NCBI GenBank assembly: GCA_002354635.1
Contig: DELZ01000004.1
Span: forward strand, 124,001 to 188,000
Direction of reading: 5' to 3'
Length of the DNA stretch: 64,000 nucleotides
Origin: Sphingomonadales bacterium UBA2683
Lineage (GTDB): Bacteria > Pseudomonadota > Alphaproteobacteria > Sphingomonadales > Sphingomonadaceae
Both the position numbers and the translations under genes were made by a program. The number at the start of each line of letters is the position of its first letter. The first letter of the stretch is position 1. The notes under the pieces were generated by a model. It was not told where the DNA came from, searched no databases, and was given only the letters and a program-made list of their open reading frames with translations. This document shows, one piece after another, positions 17,823-25,995 of the stretch.

Positions 17823-20814
17823 GATCCGCCTTTGTCGCCGGGGCGCGCCCGTACCATTCTTCGAGCCGCATCAGCTGGTCATAGTCGGCATAGCGGGCAT
17901 ATTCCGGATGCAGCTTGGCCGTCATCGGCTCGGTTCCCTTAAGATATTGGTCGGCCGCCTTGTTGAACCGGGCTACGGCATGGTCGACCATCGCATCCGC
18001 AGCGATAACATTGTCGGCACGCCCCTGGGTGGGAGAGCGGACATGGCCGAAACTGTCGGTGCCGCCCTTTTTCGCCAGCGACCAATATTCGAAGGCCACT
18101 GCCTCGCCTTCAACATCCGGGAATCCGCCCAGTTCGGCCAGCGCTGCCAGCAGTCCCAGCTGCAGATTAAAGCCCTCGATCACCGCCCGGTTGCTGGGCG
18201 CGCCGCCGGTCTTGTAGTCGACGATCGCCAGTCCGCCATCGGGCATCCGGTCGATGCGATCGGCGATGCCGGACAGGTCGACGCCGGCAATCCCGGCCTT
18301 GCCGTAAATTTCCGAAGCCAGCGGTTCGCGGCCCGCCTTGCGGTTTTCGGCAACGGTTTCCGCGATCCAGTCCAGCCCCTCCAGCAGCCGCGGCGCCCAC
18401 AGGCTGCGCATCAGCGGATGCAGGCCGGGATCCTCCAGAAAGGCCTGTGCCCGCTCGCGCAGCGCCGCCGGTGCATAATCGTCCTGCTTCGCCCACTGGT
18501 CGAGAATGTCGTGAATGATCGTCCCGCGCCAGGCCGCGCTCGGATCCGCGTCGATGCTGTCGAGCGAGGCAAAGCCCATGATCTTGCTGGCGTAAAAGGC
18601 ATAAGGATCGGCGATTAGCCGGTCGACCTGGGTCACCGAAATCGGGATATGGCGCTGCTCCGCGCTCGGCATCGGGGCGGGGCGGGCATAGGGCAAGGCT
18701 TCCGTTTGCGGCCGGTCGATCGCGGATGTCCATATGCGAACGGCAGGATGTTCCTTCAAATTGTCGCCGCACATGCCTTTCAGCCGGAGCAAAAAGCGCG
18801 AGGCGATCGCGGGGCCGGAATCGTCGCGGCGGGCGCGCGAGAGAATCACCCGCTTTGCCCCCATGGCGCCGACCAGATCATGGGCGGACAGGCCGATCTG
18901 CCGTTCCTGCGCCGGCAGGCCGAGCGACTTACGGATCATCGGTGCCAGCCAGGGATCGGGGGTGATCGCCTGCGGCCAGCTACCCTCGTTGAGGCCGCAG
19001 CAGATCACCAGCCCGGCTTGCTGCAGCCGCGCTTCGAGCAAGCCGTAGAGCGCGATACGGGGATGGCCGCCATAAGGCGGGCGCACCGATATCTCGGCCA
19101 TCAGCGTCTCGAAATAGCCGGCCAGCTCGTTGCCCGCGATGCGGACCGGGCCCATCTCGGCGCGAATCTCCAGCTTGGTCAGCAGATCCGCCAGCTCGCG
19201 CCCCCCCGGCCCGGCCCAGATGGCGCCGTCGGTCAGCGTATCGGCGAGCTGGCGCAGCTGGTCAAGCACCCGGGACCAGTCGAGCGGCGGCGCGAACAGA
19301 TTGTCGGTGCCGGCGAACAGGGCGCGCAGCGACTGCCACCAGGGCATGATCGCATCCCGCAGCTCCTTCGTCCGGTAATTGTCCGCCTTTAACAGCGCTT
19401 CGATACCCGCCAGACCCGGCGCCGGGCGCGGGCCGCGGAGCAGGAGGTCGAGCTTGCGGACCTGGTCGAGCCATTGCACGCGCCCTTCCCCGCGCTGCAC
19501 CAGCGGATGCTTGAGCAAAGCGAGAAATTCGGCTGGCGGGAAGCCGTCGGCAACCGCGGCCAGCAAATTGAGGAAAAACACGCCTTCCGGCAGCTTCGCC
19601 AGCGGCTGGCCGGCGGTGTCGTCGACCTGGATGTCCCAGCGTTTCAGATGGGCCGATATCCGCGTCGCCAGCGAGCGGTCGGGGGTGACGATCGCGACTC
19701 GCTGGTCAGGATCTTCGAGCGCCTCGCGCGCCAGCAGGGCGATGATTTGGGCTTCCTCGGCGCTGTTGCTCGCCTCTACCGTCTGCACGCCGGCCAGACT
19801 GCGTTCCTGGCTTTCCAGGGTCTGCCAGCGCGCGGTCAGTTTCGGGATCGCAAAGGCGTTGCTCAGGGCGCGACTGCGCTTGGCCGCGGCGCCGCTCTCG
19901 CCGGTGCGCGGCCAGCGCATCACCTCGGCGCGCGCAATCGACATCCGGTCGAGCAGCAATTTCATATGATATTGCGGATGGGTTTCCTGCGCGCGCGCGG
20001 CATGGCCGGTTTCCGGATTGGGTTTGAACGGGCCCAGCAGGTCCCATTCCTCGTCGGGCATGATCAGGTCGAGATCGGGCAGGACCACCATGCCGGCAGG
20101 CATGAAGGATATGGTTTCCAGAAAGCGGGCGATGGCGGGCGCGGAGGTTGTGATACCGGCGGCGACCACGAAATGCGCGGGCGGCGACGCCTTCCAGCTT
20201 TGCGCAATATGGTCGAACAGGGCATTGCGGCGCACCGCCTGGTCCACCCGCTGCCATTTCTCCAGCTGCTTTTGCCATTTGTCCGCGATGATCAGGAAGA
20301 AGCGGTAGGAATCCTGCCAGTGACTGGACAGGTCTAGACTCTCCGGCTCCGTCTTCATCAGGTCGGCGAGCGAAATTTCCTCGATATTGAGCTGGTCGAG
20401 CGTCCGGGCGAACTCGCGGGCCAGCCGCAGCGCATCCTTGGCCAATATCGCATCGTCGCGCAGGCGGATTTCCTTCTGGATCAGCTGCGCCAAGGTGAGC
20501 AGCCGGTCCATCGGGTCAACCGCAGGTGGAATGTCCAGCGCCAGCTCGCCGGAATCCAGCGCGACGCCGATCGACTCATCCAGATCGAGATCGCCGATCA
20601 CCGCCATTTGCGGCAGCAGCAGCCCGTCTTCGCTCAGCCGGACAAAGGCTTCCTGGAGCGCGCGCTGGGCGCGGTTGTTGGGCAAGATGACCAGACCGCG
20701 GGCCAGCCCGAAAACATCCTTGGCAAAGCGGTCGATCAGTCCCTGCGCCAGCGCATCGGCAAAGCCGCCATGCGCGGCAATATTGTAAATGGATGGCCGG
20801 CGGCGGTCAGACAT
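17815..20814 (-). CDS. addB: Double-strand break repair protein AddB
   Basis: 999 aa from the ATG at 20814 (MSDRRRPSIYNIAAH). The open frame continues 32 codons further upstream into murU but without AddB character. It is a helicase-like subunit with degenerate motor motifs (LARGLVILPNNRAQRALQEAF) and a C-terminal nuclease domain (LAIVDYKTGGAPSNRAV). Family knowledge: AddB supplies the second nuclease and Chi recognition. It overlaps murU by 8 bases upstream and addA by 8 bases downstream. The four-Cys Fe-S pattern of Bacillus AddB is not evident, as in other alphaproteobacterial AddB proteins as far as I can tell. Confidence 0.95.
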   Translation of the reverse strand: MSDRRRPSIYNIAAHGGFADALAQGLIDRFAKDVFGLARGLVILPNNRAQRALQEAFVRLSEDGLLLPQMAVIGDLDLDESIGVALDSGELALDIPPAVDPMDRLLTLAQLIQKEIRLRDDAILAKDALRLAREFARTLDQLNIEEISLADLMKTEPESLDLSSHWQDSYRFFLIIADKWQKQLEKWQRVDQAVRRNALFDHIAQSWKASPPAHFVVAAGITTSAPAIARFLETISFMPAGMVVLPDLDLIMPDEEWDLLGPFKPNPETGHAARAQETHPQYHMKLLLDRMSIARAEVMRWPRTGESGAAAKRSRALSNAFAIPKLTARWQTLESQERSLAGVQTVEASNSAEEAQIIALLAREALEDPDQRVAIVTPDRSLATRISAHLKRWDIQVDDTAGQPLAKLPEGVFFLNLLAAVADGFPPAEFLALLKHPLVQRGEGRVQWLDQVRKLDLLLRGPRPAPGLAGIEALLKADNYRTKELRDAIMPWWQSLRALFAGTDNLFAPPLDWSRVLDQLRQLADTLTDGAIWAGPGGRELADLLTKLEIRAEMGPVRIAGNELAGYFETLMAEISVRPPYGGHPRIALYGLLEARLQQAGLVICCGLNEGSWPQAITPDPWLAPMIRKSLGLPAQERQIGLSAHDLVGAMGAKRVILSRARRDDSGPAIASRFLLRLKGMCGDNLKEHPAVRIWTSAIDRPQTEALPYARPAPMPSAEQRHIPISVTQVDRLIADPYAFYASKIMGFASLDSIDADPSAAWRGTIIHDILDQWAKQDDYAPAALRERAQAFLEDPGLHPLMRSLWAPRLLEGLDWIAETVAENRKAGREPLASEIYGKAGIAGVDLSGIADRIDRMPDGGLAIVDYKTGGAPSNRAVIEGFNLQLGLLAALAELGGFPDVEGEAVAFEYWSLAKKGGTDSFGHVRSPTQGRADNVIAADAMVDHAVARFNKAADQYLKGTEPMTAKLHPEYARYADYDQLMRLEEWYGRAPATKADHE

Positions 20815-21523
20815 CCGCCAGCGCGGCTTCTGTCGGCGCGATCGCTTCGGGCGTGCCGACCTCGAACCATTCGCCGCGGTGAATCGCGCCAAACAGCCGC
20901 CCATCGCCAATCGCCCTTTCCCAAAGGATATTGGTTGAAAAGGGACCGGCAGGCGGATCGCGCAGCAGCCGCTTGGAGAGCAGCTGGATACCGGAATAGA
21001 TCAGCGGCGCCGGTTGATCCGGAAGTTTGCGCGAAATCCGCTTCTCGTCATCCAGATGGAAGTCTCCCGAACCCCTGTAATTATGGGCGGTGATTCGCGG
21101 TACCAGCAACAGCAATGCATCCATCCGGTCCTCGTCCCACGCCTCGGCCAATTGCAGGAGGCTGTTGGTCGGTCCGTCGGTCCAAAGATTGTCGCTGTTG
21201 ATGCAGAAGAAATTGTCTTCCCGGATCAGCGGCTCGGCCTGCACCAGGCCGCCGCCGGTTTCCATCAGTTGGGCCCGCTCGTCGGAAACGCGGATTGCAA
21301 TCGGATAGGACAAGGCGGCAAGATGTTCTTCCAGCATGTCTGCCATATAATGCACGTTAACGACTGCCTTGGCTATTTCCGCTTCGGCAAGCTTGTCGAA
21401 GCAATGGTCGATCATCGCCTTGCCGGCAACCTCGACCAGCGGTTTCGGCCGGGTATCGGTCAGCGGACGCATGCGATTACCCAGTCCCGCCGCCATGATC
21501 ATCGCGGTTTGTACTCTTGTCAT
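20807..21523 (-). CDS. murU: N-acetylmuramate-1-phosphate uridylyltransferase-like nucleotidyltransferase MurU
   Basis: 238 aa from the ATG at 21523. The pyrophosphorylase signature MAAGLGNRMRPLTDTRPKPL is at the N-terminus, followed by GGGLVQAEPLI and NSDNLWTDG typical of sugar-nucleotide transferases. Pairing with an AmgK kinase (ATGA overlap) identifies it as MurU by context: in Pseudomonas, AmgK and MurU convert recovered MurNAc to UDP-MurNAc, bypassing MurA and giving fosfomycin tolerance. Substrate assignment is inference from family and neighbour. Confidence 0.88.
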   Translation of the reverse strand: MTRVQTAMIMAAGLGNRMRPLTDTRPKPLVEVAGKAMIDHCFDKLAEAEIAKAVVNVHYMADMLEEHLAALSYPIAIRVSDERAQLMETGGGLVQAEPLIREDNFFCINSDNLWTDGPTNSLLQLAEAWDEDRMDALLLLVPRITAHNYRGSGDFHLDDEKRISRKLPDQPAPLIYSGIQLLSKRLLRDPPAGPFSTNILWERAIGDGRLFGAIHRGEWFEVGTPEAIAPTEAALADV

Positions 21524-22518
21524 CGAGCGGCCTTTGCTGCCGGTATTGGCCGGCCGCGCACCTCGGCGGGAATGTTCCGCTCGAACCATTTCGTCATTGG
21601 TGCGAGCGCCGGATGCTGCAGGTCCTTTTCCAGCAGACGCCACATCCGGGGCAGGAAATCGAGATAGCGCTGCTTGCCGTCCCGTTCAGAAAGACGAGTG
21701 AATATACCGATGATCTTGGTGTTTCGCTGCGCCCCCAATATGGCATAGTGACCGCGGAATATTTCGGCAGCCGCATCATCGTGGCCGGCGAGATAATAAT
21801 CCAGCATCCGCTGCTCGAGGTCGTCCGATACATCACGGCGCGCATCCTGCAGCATCGACACCAGATCATAGGCGGGATGACCGACCAGCGCGTCCTGGAA
21901 ATCTAGCAGCCCGAAGCCCCCGTCTTCGAGCAGCATGATATTCTCGGCATGATAATCCCGCATCACGGTAACAGGCGGATTTTGTGCGGCGATGACCGGT
22001 CTCAAAATCGTGCGCCAGATCGCATCAAAACCTTCGGCATCGACCTCCAGTTGCTGTGCCGGACAATACCATTCGGTCAGCAGATTCGCTTCCCGCAGAT
22101 ATTGCGCTTCGTCATAGGCGGCGATCGTGGCTGCCGGCGCCTTGTGCAGGTTGCGCAGCAGATCGATCGCCTGGCAATAGATGATATCCTCGTCCTCGGG
22201 ATGGTGGTCGAGATGTTCGCGCATCCGCTGATCGCCGAAATCCTCCAGCAAAACCAGGCCGTGCTCCAGATCGCGCGCGAAAATCGCGGGTGCAGCGAAG
22301 CCTGATTTCTTCAGATATTCGGCGATATTGATAAAGGGTCGCGGATCTTCGTGCGGCGGCGGCGCATCCATCAGGATAGCCCGGCGATCGCCGTCCCGGA
22401 CACGAAAATAGCGGCGGAAAGAGGCGTCACCCGCAACCGCCGACATTTCGGCGTCTCCCCACCCGTGCTGGTCTAAAAATTCTGCCGCCTTTGCGGGTGG
22501 TTTCATGTCAGTGGCCAT
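21520..22518 (-). CDS. amgK: N-acetylmuramate/N-acetylglucosamine kinase AmgK (aminoglycoside-phosphotransferase fold)
   Basis: 332 aa. The APH-type kinase core is clear: GDASFRRYFRV near the N-terminus (nucleotide loop), the catalytic loop MRDYHAENIMLL and the metal-binding LLDFQDALVGHPAYDL. Family knowledge: AmgK makes MurNAc-1-phosphate for MurU in cell-wall recycling. It overlaps tsaE by 16 bases upstream and murU by 4 bases downstream, so it belongs to one translated block. An antibiotic-modifying role is unlikely given this context. Confidence 0.9.
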   Translation of the reverse strand: MATDMKPPAKAAEFLDQHGWGDAEMSAVAGDASFRRYFRVRDGDRRAILMDAPPPHEDPRPFINIAEYLKKSGFAAPAIFARDLEHGLVLLEDFGDQRMREHLDHHPEDEDIIYCQAIDLLRNLHKAPAATIAAYDEAQYLREANLLTEWYCPAQQLEVDAEGFDAIWRTILRPVIAAQNPPVTVMRDYHAENIMLLEDGGFGLLDFQDALVGHPAYDLVSMLQDARRDVSDDLEQRMLDYYLAGHDDAAAEIFRGHYAILGAQRNTKIIGIFTRLSERDGKQRYLDFLPRMWRLLEKDLQHPALAPMTKWFERNIPAEVRGRPIPAAKAAR

Positions 22519-22958
22519 CGGTCATTCCAAGCGCTCCCCGCGTGCCAAGTCAACCGGCGATTGCCTTCGCCGGTTATTTCAATCGTCATCCGGAGTGCGT
22601 CCATCCAGAAGCTGTCTGGCATCCGGTCCGGCCATTCGACGATCATCGCTCCGTCGATCAGCATGTCTTCCAGACCGAGTTCGGGAATTTCCTCCGGATC
22701 CTCGATCCGGTACAGGTCGACATGGGCAACCGGGATCCGGGTTTCCGGCGGCTCGTAGGGCTGGACGATCGCGAATGTCGGGCTGGGCACTTCGCCGTTA
22801 TAGTCCAGTCCTGCCAATATGCCTCTCGCCAGGGTTGTCTTCCCGGCTCCGAGCGTCCCCGTCAGCGCGATTTTGTCGCCTGCGCGCAATATCGCGCCCA
22901 AATTGCGCCCGACGGCCAGGGTTGCCTCCACATCTTCCAGAATCAACATGTCACTCAT
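22503..22958 (-). CDS. tsaE: tRNA threonylcarbamoyladenosine biosynthesis ATPase TsaE
   Basis: 151 aa small P-loop protein with Walker A TGTLGAGKTTLARGIL and the family segment PSPTFAIVQPYEP ... VAHVDLYRI. TsaE works with TsaB/TsaD to install t6A37 on ANN-decoding tRNAs such as the tRNA-Asn in this window. It overlaps divL by 4 bases (ATGA) and amgK by 16 bases, placing it second in the divL operon. Confidence 0.95.
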   Translation of the reverse strand: MSDMLILEDVEATLAVGRNLGAILRAGDKIALTGTLGAGKTTLARGILAGLDYNGEVPSPTFAIVQPYEPPETRIPVAHVDLYRIEDPEEIPELGLEDMLIDGAMIVEWPDRMPDSFWMDALRMTIEITGEGNRRLTWHAGSAWNDRWPLT

Positions 22959-25306
22959 TGCCTGGGCAGATGCAGGGTAACGAGTGTGCCCTGACCGGGT
23001 TCGGACGTCAGCGTGAGATCACCGCCATGGGCGCGGACCAGCTGACGCGCCAGCGGCAGGCCAAGGCCACCGGACTTTTCATTGGCCTTCCGATCCCGCG
23101 AACGGGCGAAACTGTCGAACACCTTGGACTGCTCGCCGGCGGTCATTCCCGGACCGTCGTCCGAAATATGGATCAAGGCCTGCTTCATATTTCCCGATCC
23201 ATGAATCAGCACCCGTCCGCCTTCGCCGGTATATTTGATCGCATTGTCGACAATCTGGGAGATCGCCTGGCTCAGGCGTTTCTTGTCTGCCATGGCAGAT
23301 CCCAGCTTCTCGTCCAGCTGCAGTTCTACACCGATCGACTTTTCCTTGGCTTCATCCGCAAAATGCCCGGCAATATCCTCGATCATCTTGTTCAGATTGA
23401 CCTTGTCCTTGGCAATCGGTAGCGCGCCGGCCTCGCTCTGGCTGAGGTCGAGGACATTCTCGATCTGGTTGCCCAACCGTTTGACCGACTGCAGGATGGC
23501 GCGCACATATTCGTGACCACGGTCGGTCAACGGCCCGGCAATGCCCTGATCCAGCAGCTCGGCAAAGCCACCGATCGAGGTGAGCGGCGTCCGGAACTCG
23601 TAGCTCATGTTGGACAGGAACCGGCCCTTGATCGAGTCCGCTTCGACCAGCGCCTCGTTGCGCTCGCGCAGCGCCTGCTCAATGCGGTAGCTGTCCGAAA
23701 TATCGAGCATCGTGAACAATGCATTGCCATCGGGCAACGGAATGGCCGCAAATTCATACCGCCGTCCGTCAGCAAAGTTGAGCCGTCCGCCCTTCTGTTC
23801 GCGTTCTGTCGTCGCGCTGCGCACCATTTCGCGAACCTCGGAAATACGGGCGGGCTGTTTCAGCTGACCGGCCATTTTCTGCATCAGCGAATCCACCCTC
23901 GGGTGCTTGCCGAGATCCGATTCTTCTAGCCCCCAATTATCCGCAAACTGGTGGTTCCAGATATTTAATTTGCCATCGGCGGCAAAAACCGCGAGCGACT
24001 CGAACAGATTGTCGAACGTCGCAGTCCGGACCCTGAGCAGGGTGTCGCGCGCGCTTGCCAGTTGCACCTGTTCCGTTCGATCTTCGAATATCACCAGCAG
24101 ACCGCCATCCGGTGTCGGATTGGCCAGCACTCTCAGATGGGTTCCGTCGGCCAGCAGCCAATTCTCCTCGCTTGCCTTGGTGGCCTGGAACCAGGCGGTA
24201 CGTTCTTCGCGCCATTCCGGAAAATCGCGAACTTCCGGGAGGCGATTCATCTCGCGCATCCGGTCGAGAACGCGCGGAAATTCGGGTCGCTCCGCAATCC
24301 ATTGCTGCCGCAGGGAAAAAATCCGCTGGAAGGGAAGATTGCAGAATTTCAGCGATTTGTCGGAGTCGAACTGGGCAACCCCGGCGGAAATCCTGTCGAG
24401 CATGTCGCGCTGCGATTCCGCAAACCGGCGTTGTTCCCGACGCGCGTCTTCCAGTTCCTGAATGTCGATGGCATAGCCGGCAATGCCGGACTTGCCCAGC
24501 GGGACATCGACCACTTGGGTCATCCGCCGTTCGCCGCCAACTGTGGTCGCAACAACCCGCTCGAAGGGCTCGCCTTTCTCCCTTGCCCTGGCTGCGGCAT
24601 CGACCGGACTGAAGCCGTCGATCGTTTCCACCAGCTCGATACCATCGGCAATCACCTGTTCGCCGTTTTCGGCATCGACGGCGGCAACATAAGCGCTATT
24701 GACCAATGTCAGGCGCAGATCCGGAGAACGGTGCCACATCGGCACCGGTGCCGCTTCGATCAATGCGGAAAGCGCGTCAAAAGCAGCCCGTGCGGCTTCG
24801 TTTTCATCCCGCAATCTCGCGATCTGCCCTTCACTGTCGGTGGCGTCGAAGACCCACAATAGCGCGCTGCCGTTCGGTGCGATTTTCTGGTCCGCCAGAC
24901 CGCCGCGGATCAGCAGCGCCTTGTCTGAACCACCGACCTTTATCGCGCGGACAAAACTGCTTCCGGTTTTCTGCGCCAGGGTGACATCCTGCATCAGCGC
25001 GTCCAGATCCGATTGGATCATGCCGCGGGTTTCCTCGTGCAGTTCCGATATATGCGCGGGGAGATGGTCGAAACCAAGCCAGTGCATCAGGCGCTGCGAT
25101 GCCTCGAGCTTTCCGTCGGATCGCACCAGCAGCGGCAAGGCGGGAGAGGTTTCCAGCAGCCGGCCCAGCCTTCCGGATTGCCGCAAGACGGTTTCCGCCT
25201 TGCTCTTCATGGCCAGACCCGTCCAAATTGCCCAGACAGCCGCGCCGAGCCAGGCCGCGAGGATGAGGCCCAATATTATCGCAGTAAGATCCGGGACGTT
25301 CGACAT
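22955..25306 (-). CDS. divL: DivL-type PAS sensor kinase with Tyr in place of the phosphoacceptor His
   Basis: 783 aa, with an N-terminal membrane helix (about 8-28), PAS-like regions (about 180-510) and a kinase core. The H-box reads NMSYEFRTPLTSI: the phosphoacceptor position is Tyr569 (codon TAC, 23600-23602), the hallmark of Caulobacter DivL (Tyr550). The ATP-binding half is complete (DNAIKYT, ISDDGPGM, GGLGLPLARQLV). Family knowledge: DivL relays DivK status to the CckA-ChpT-CtrA pathway at the cell pole rather than acting as an ordinary kinase. The tsaE-amgK-addB neighbourhood also matches divL loci. A TTAACC CtrA-type half site at 25331-25336 lies in the divergent promoter region with moaB. 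Confidence 0.92.
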   Translation of the reverse strand: MSNVPDLTAIILGLILAAWLGAAVWAIWTGLAMKSKAETVLRQSGRLGRLLETSPALPLLVRSDGKLEASQRLMHWLGFDHLPAHISELHEETRGMIQSDLDALMQDVTLAQKTGSSFVRAIKVGGSDKALLIRGGLADQKIAPNGSALLWVFDATDSEGQIARLRDENEAARAAFDALSALIEAAPVPMWHRSPDLRLTLVNSAYVAAVDAENGEQVIADGIELVETIDGFSPVDAAARAREKGEPFERVVATTVGGERRMTQVVDVPLGKSGIAGYAIDIQELEDARREQRRFAESQRDMLDRISAGVAQFDSDKSLKFCNLPFQRIFSLRQQWIAERPEFPRVLDRMREMNRLPEVRDFPEWREERTAWFQATKASEENWLLADGTHLRVLANPTPDGGLLVIFEDRTEQVQLASARDTLLRVRTATFDNLFESLAVFAADGKLNIWNHQFADNWGLEESDLGKHPRVDSLMQKMAGQLKQPARISEVREMVRSATTEREQKGGRLNFADGRRYEFAAIPLPDGNALFTMLDISDSYRIEQALRERNEALVEADSIKGRFLSNMSYEFRTPLTSIGGFAELLDQGIAGPLTDRGHEYVRAILQSVKRLGNQIENVLDLSQSEAGALPIAKDKVNLNKMIEDIAGHFADEAKEKSIGVELQLDEKLGSAMADKKRLSQAISQIVDNAIKYTGEGGRVLIHGSGNMKQALIHISDDGPGMTAGEQSKVFDSFARSRDRKANEKSGGLGLPLARQLVRAHGGDLTLTSEPGQGTLVTLHLPRQ

Positions 25307-25330
25307 TGACTATTGCGATTAGACCGATAG

Positions 25331-25336
25331 TTAACC
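25331..25336 (+). promoter_or_regulatory. CtrA-type half site TTAACC between divL and moaB
   Basis: TTAACC at 25331-25336, 25 bases upstream of the divL start. A weak TTAG lies eight rather than seven bases before it, so only one half of the TTAA-N7-TTAAC consensus is good. It would fit feedback of CtrA on divL, but a hexamer alone is weak evidence. Confidence 0.25.
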
Positions 25337-25419
25337 CACGAAAACCCCTATTCTTTATGACTTGGAAAAGCACCGAAAGCTGAGCTATTCTCAGCATCGC
25401 GACAAAGCGGAGAGCGATC

Positions 25420-25947
25420 ATGCCCATTGACGAGAGCCGAACCTTCAAACCGATCAATATTGCGCTGTTGACGGTTTCCGACACGCGCAGCCCCAAGGAG
25501 GACACCTCGGGTGACATTCTGGCCGAACGGATTGCGCAGAAAGGCCATAAACTACTGTTTCGCAATTTGCTCAGAGACGACAAATCCGTTCTGGTCGCGC
25601 AACTCCATCAGTGGATCGACGACGAGCAGGTGGATGTGATCATCACCACGGGCGGCACCGGTCTCACCGGTCGCGACATCACGCCGGAAGCGCTGAACGC
25701 CGTCAAGGACAAGGACATACCCGGTTTCGGCGAACTGTTCCGCTATCTCAGCATCGCCAACATCGGTACTTCAACGGTGCAATCGCGCGCCTGCGCCGTG
25801 GTTGCGCGCGGCACCTATATATTCGCGCTGCCCGGCTCCAACGGTGCGGTAAAAGACGGTTGGGACGGCATCTTGGACACCCAGCTGGACAGCCGTCACC
25901 GCCCTTGCAACTTCGTCGAGCTGATCCCCAGGCTGCTTGAAAAATAG
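25420..25947 (+). CDS. moaB: Molybdenum cofactor biosynthesis protein B
   Basis: 175 aa MogA/MoaB-type protein preceded by GCGGAGAGCG. The molybdopterin-binding signature IITTGGTGLTGRDITPEAL is intact, followed by the Ser-containing segment ALPGSNGAVKDGWDGIL. Family knowledge: it adenylylates molybdopterin, or is a paralogue of the protein that does so, before MoeA inserts molybdate; alphaproteobacteria often have MoaB instead of MogA. The moeA gene is at 48.9 kb. It is divergent from divL and followed after 15 bases by a LexA box. Confidence 0.95.
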   Translation: MPIDESRTFKPINIALLTVSDTRSPKEDTSGDILAERIAQKGHKLLFRNLLRDDKSVLVAQLHQWIDDEQVDVIITTGGTGLTGRDITPEALNAVKDKDIPGFGELFRYLSIANIGTSTVQSRACAVVARGTYIFALPGSNGAVKDGWDGILDTQLDSRHRPCNFVELIPRLLEK

Positions 25948-25962
25948 CGATTCAATCTGTTT

Positions 25963-25977
25963 GTTCTTTTTATGTTC
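25963..25977 (+). promoter_or_regulatory. LexA (SOS) box GTTC-N7-GTTC before the SplB-like radical SAM gene
   Basis: GTTC at 25963-25966, seven bases, GTTC at 25974-25977: an exact match to the alphaproteobacterial LexA operator and the same layout as the box in front of lexA (50582-50596). The distance from box end to the chosen ATG is 18 bases here and 19 bases at lexA. It sits in the 48-base gap after moaB, so LexA would control the radical SAM gene separately from moaB. Confidence 0.75.
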
Positions 25978-25995
25978 TCATTGTATGAAGAACAA

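Noticed and set aside
16888..18618. 576-codon open frame on the plus strand across addA and addB
   Set aside because: Antisense to two well supported overlapping genes and low-complexity in composition.
21520..22518. Aminoglycoside resistance kinase
   Set aside because: The APH fold is shared, but pairing with MurU and tsaE identifies the cell-wall recycling kinase AmgK.
25972..25995. Upstream ATG as start of the radical SAM gene
   Set aside because: It lies inside the LexA operator and has no ribosome-binding site; the ATG at 25996 keeps the same operator-to-start spacing as lexA.
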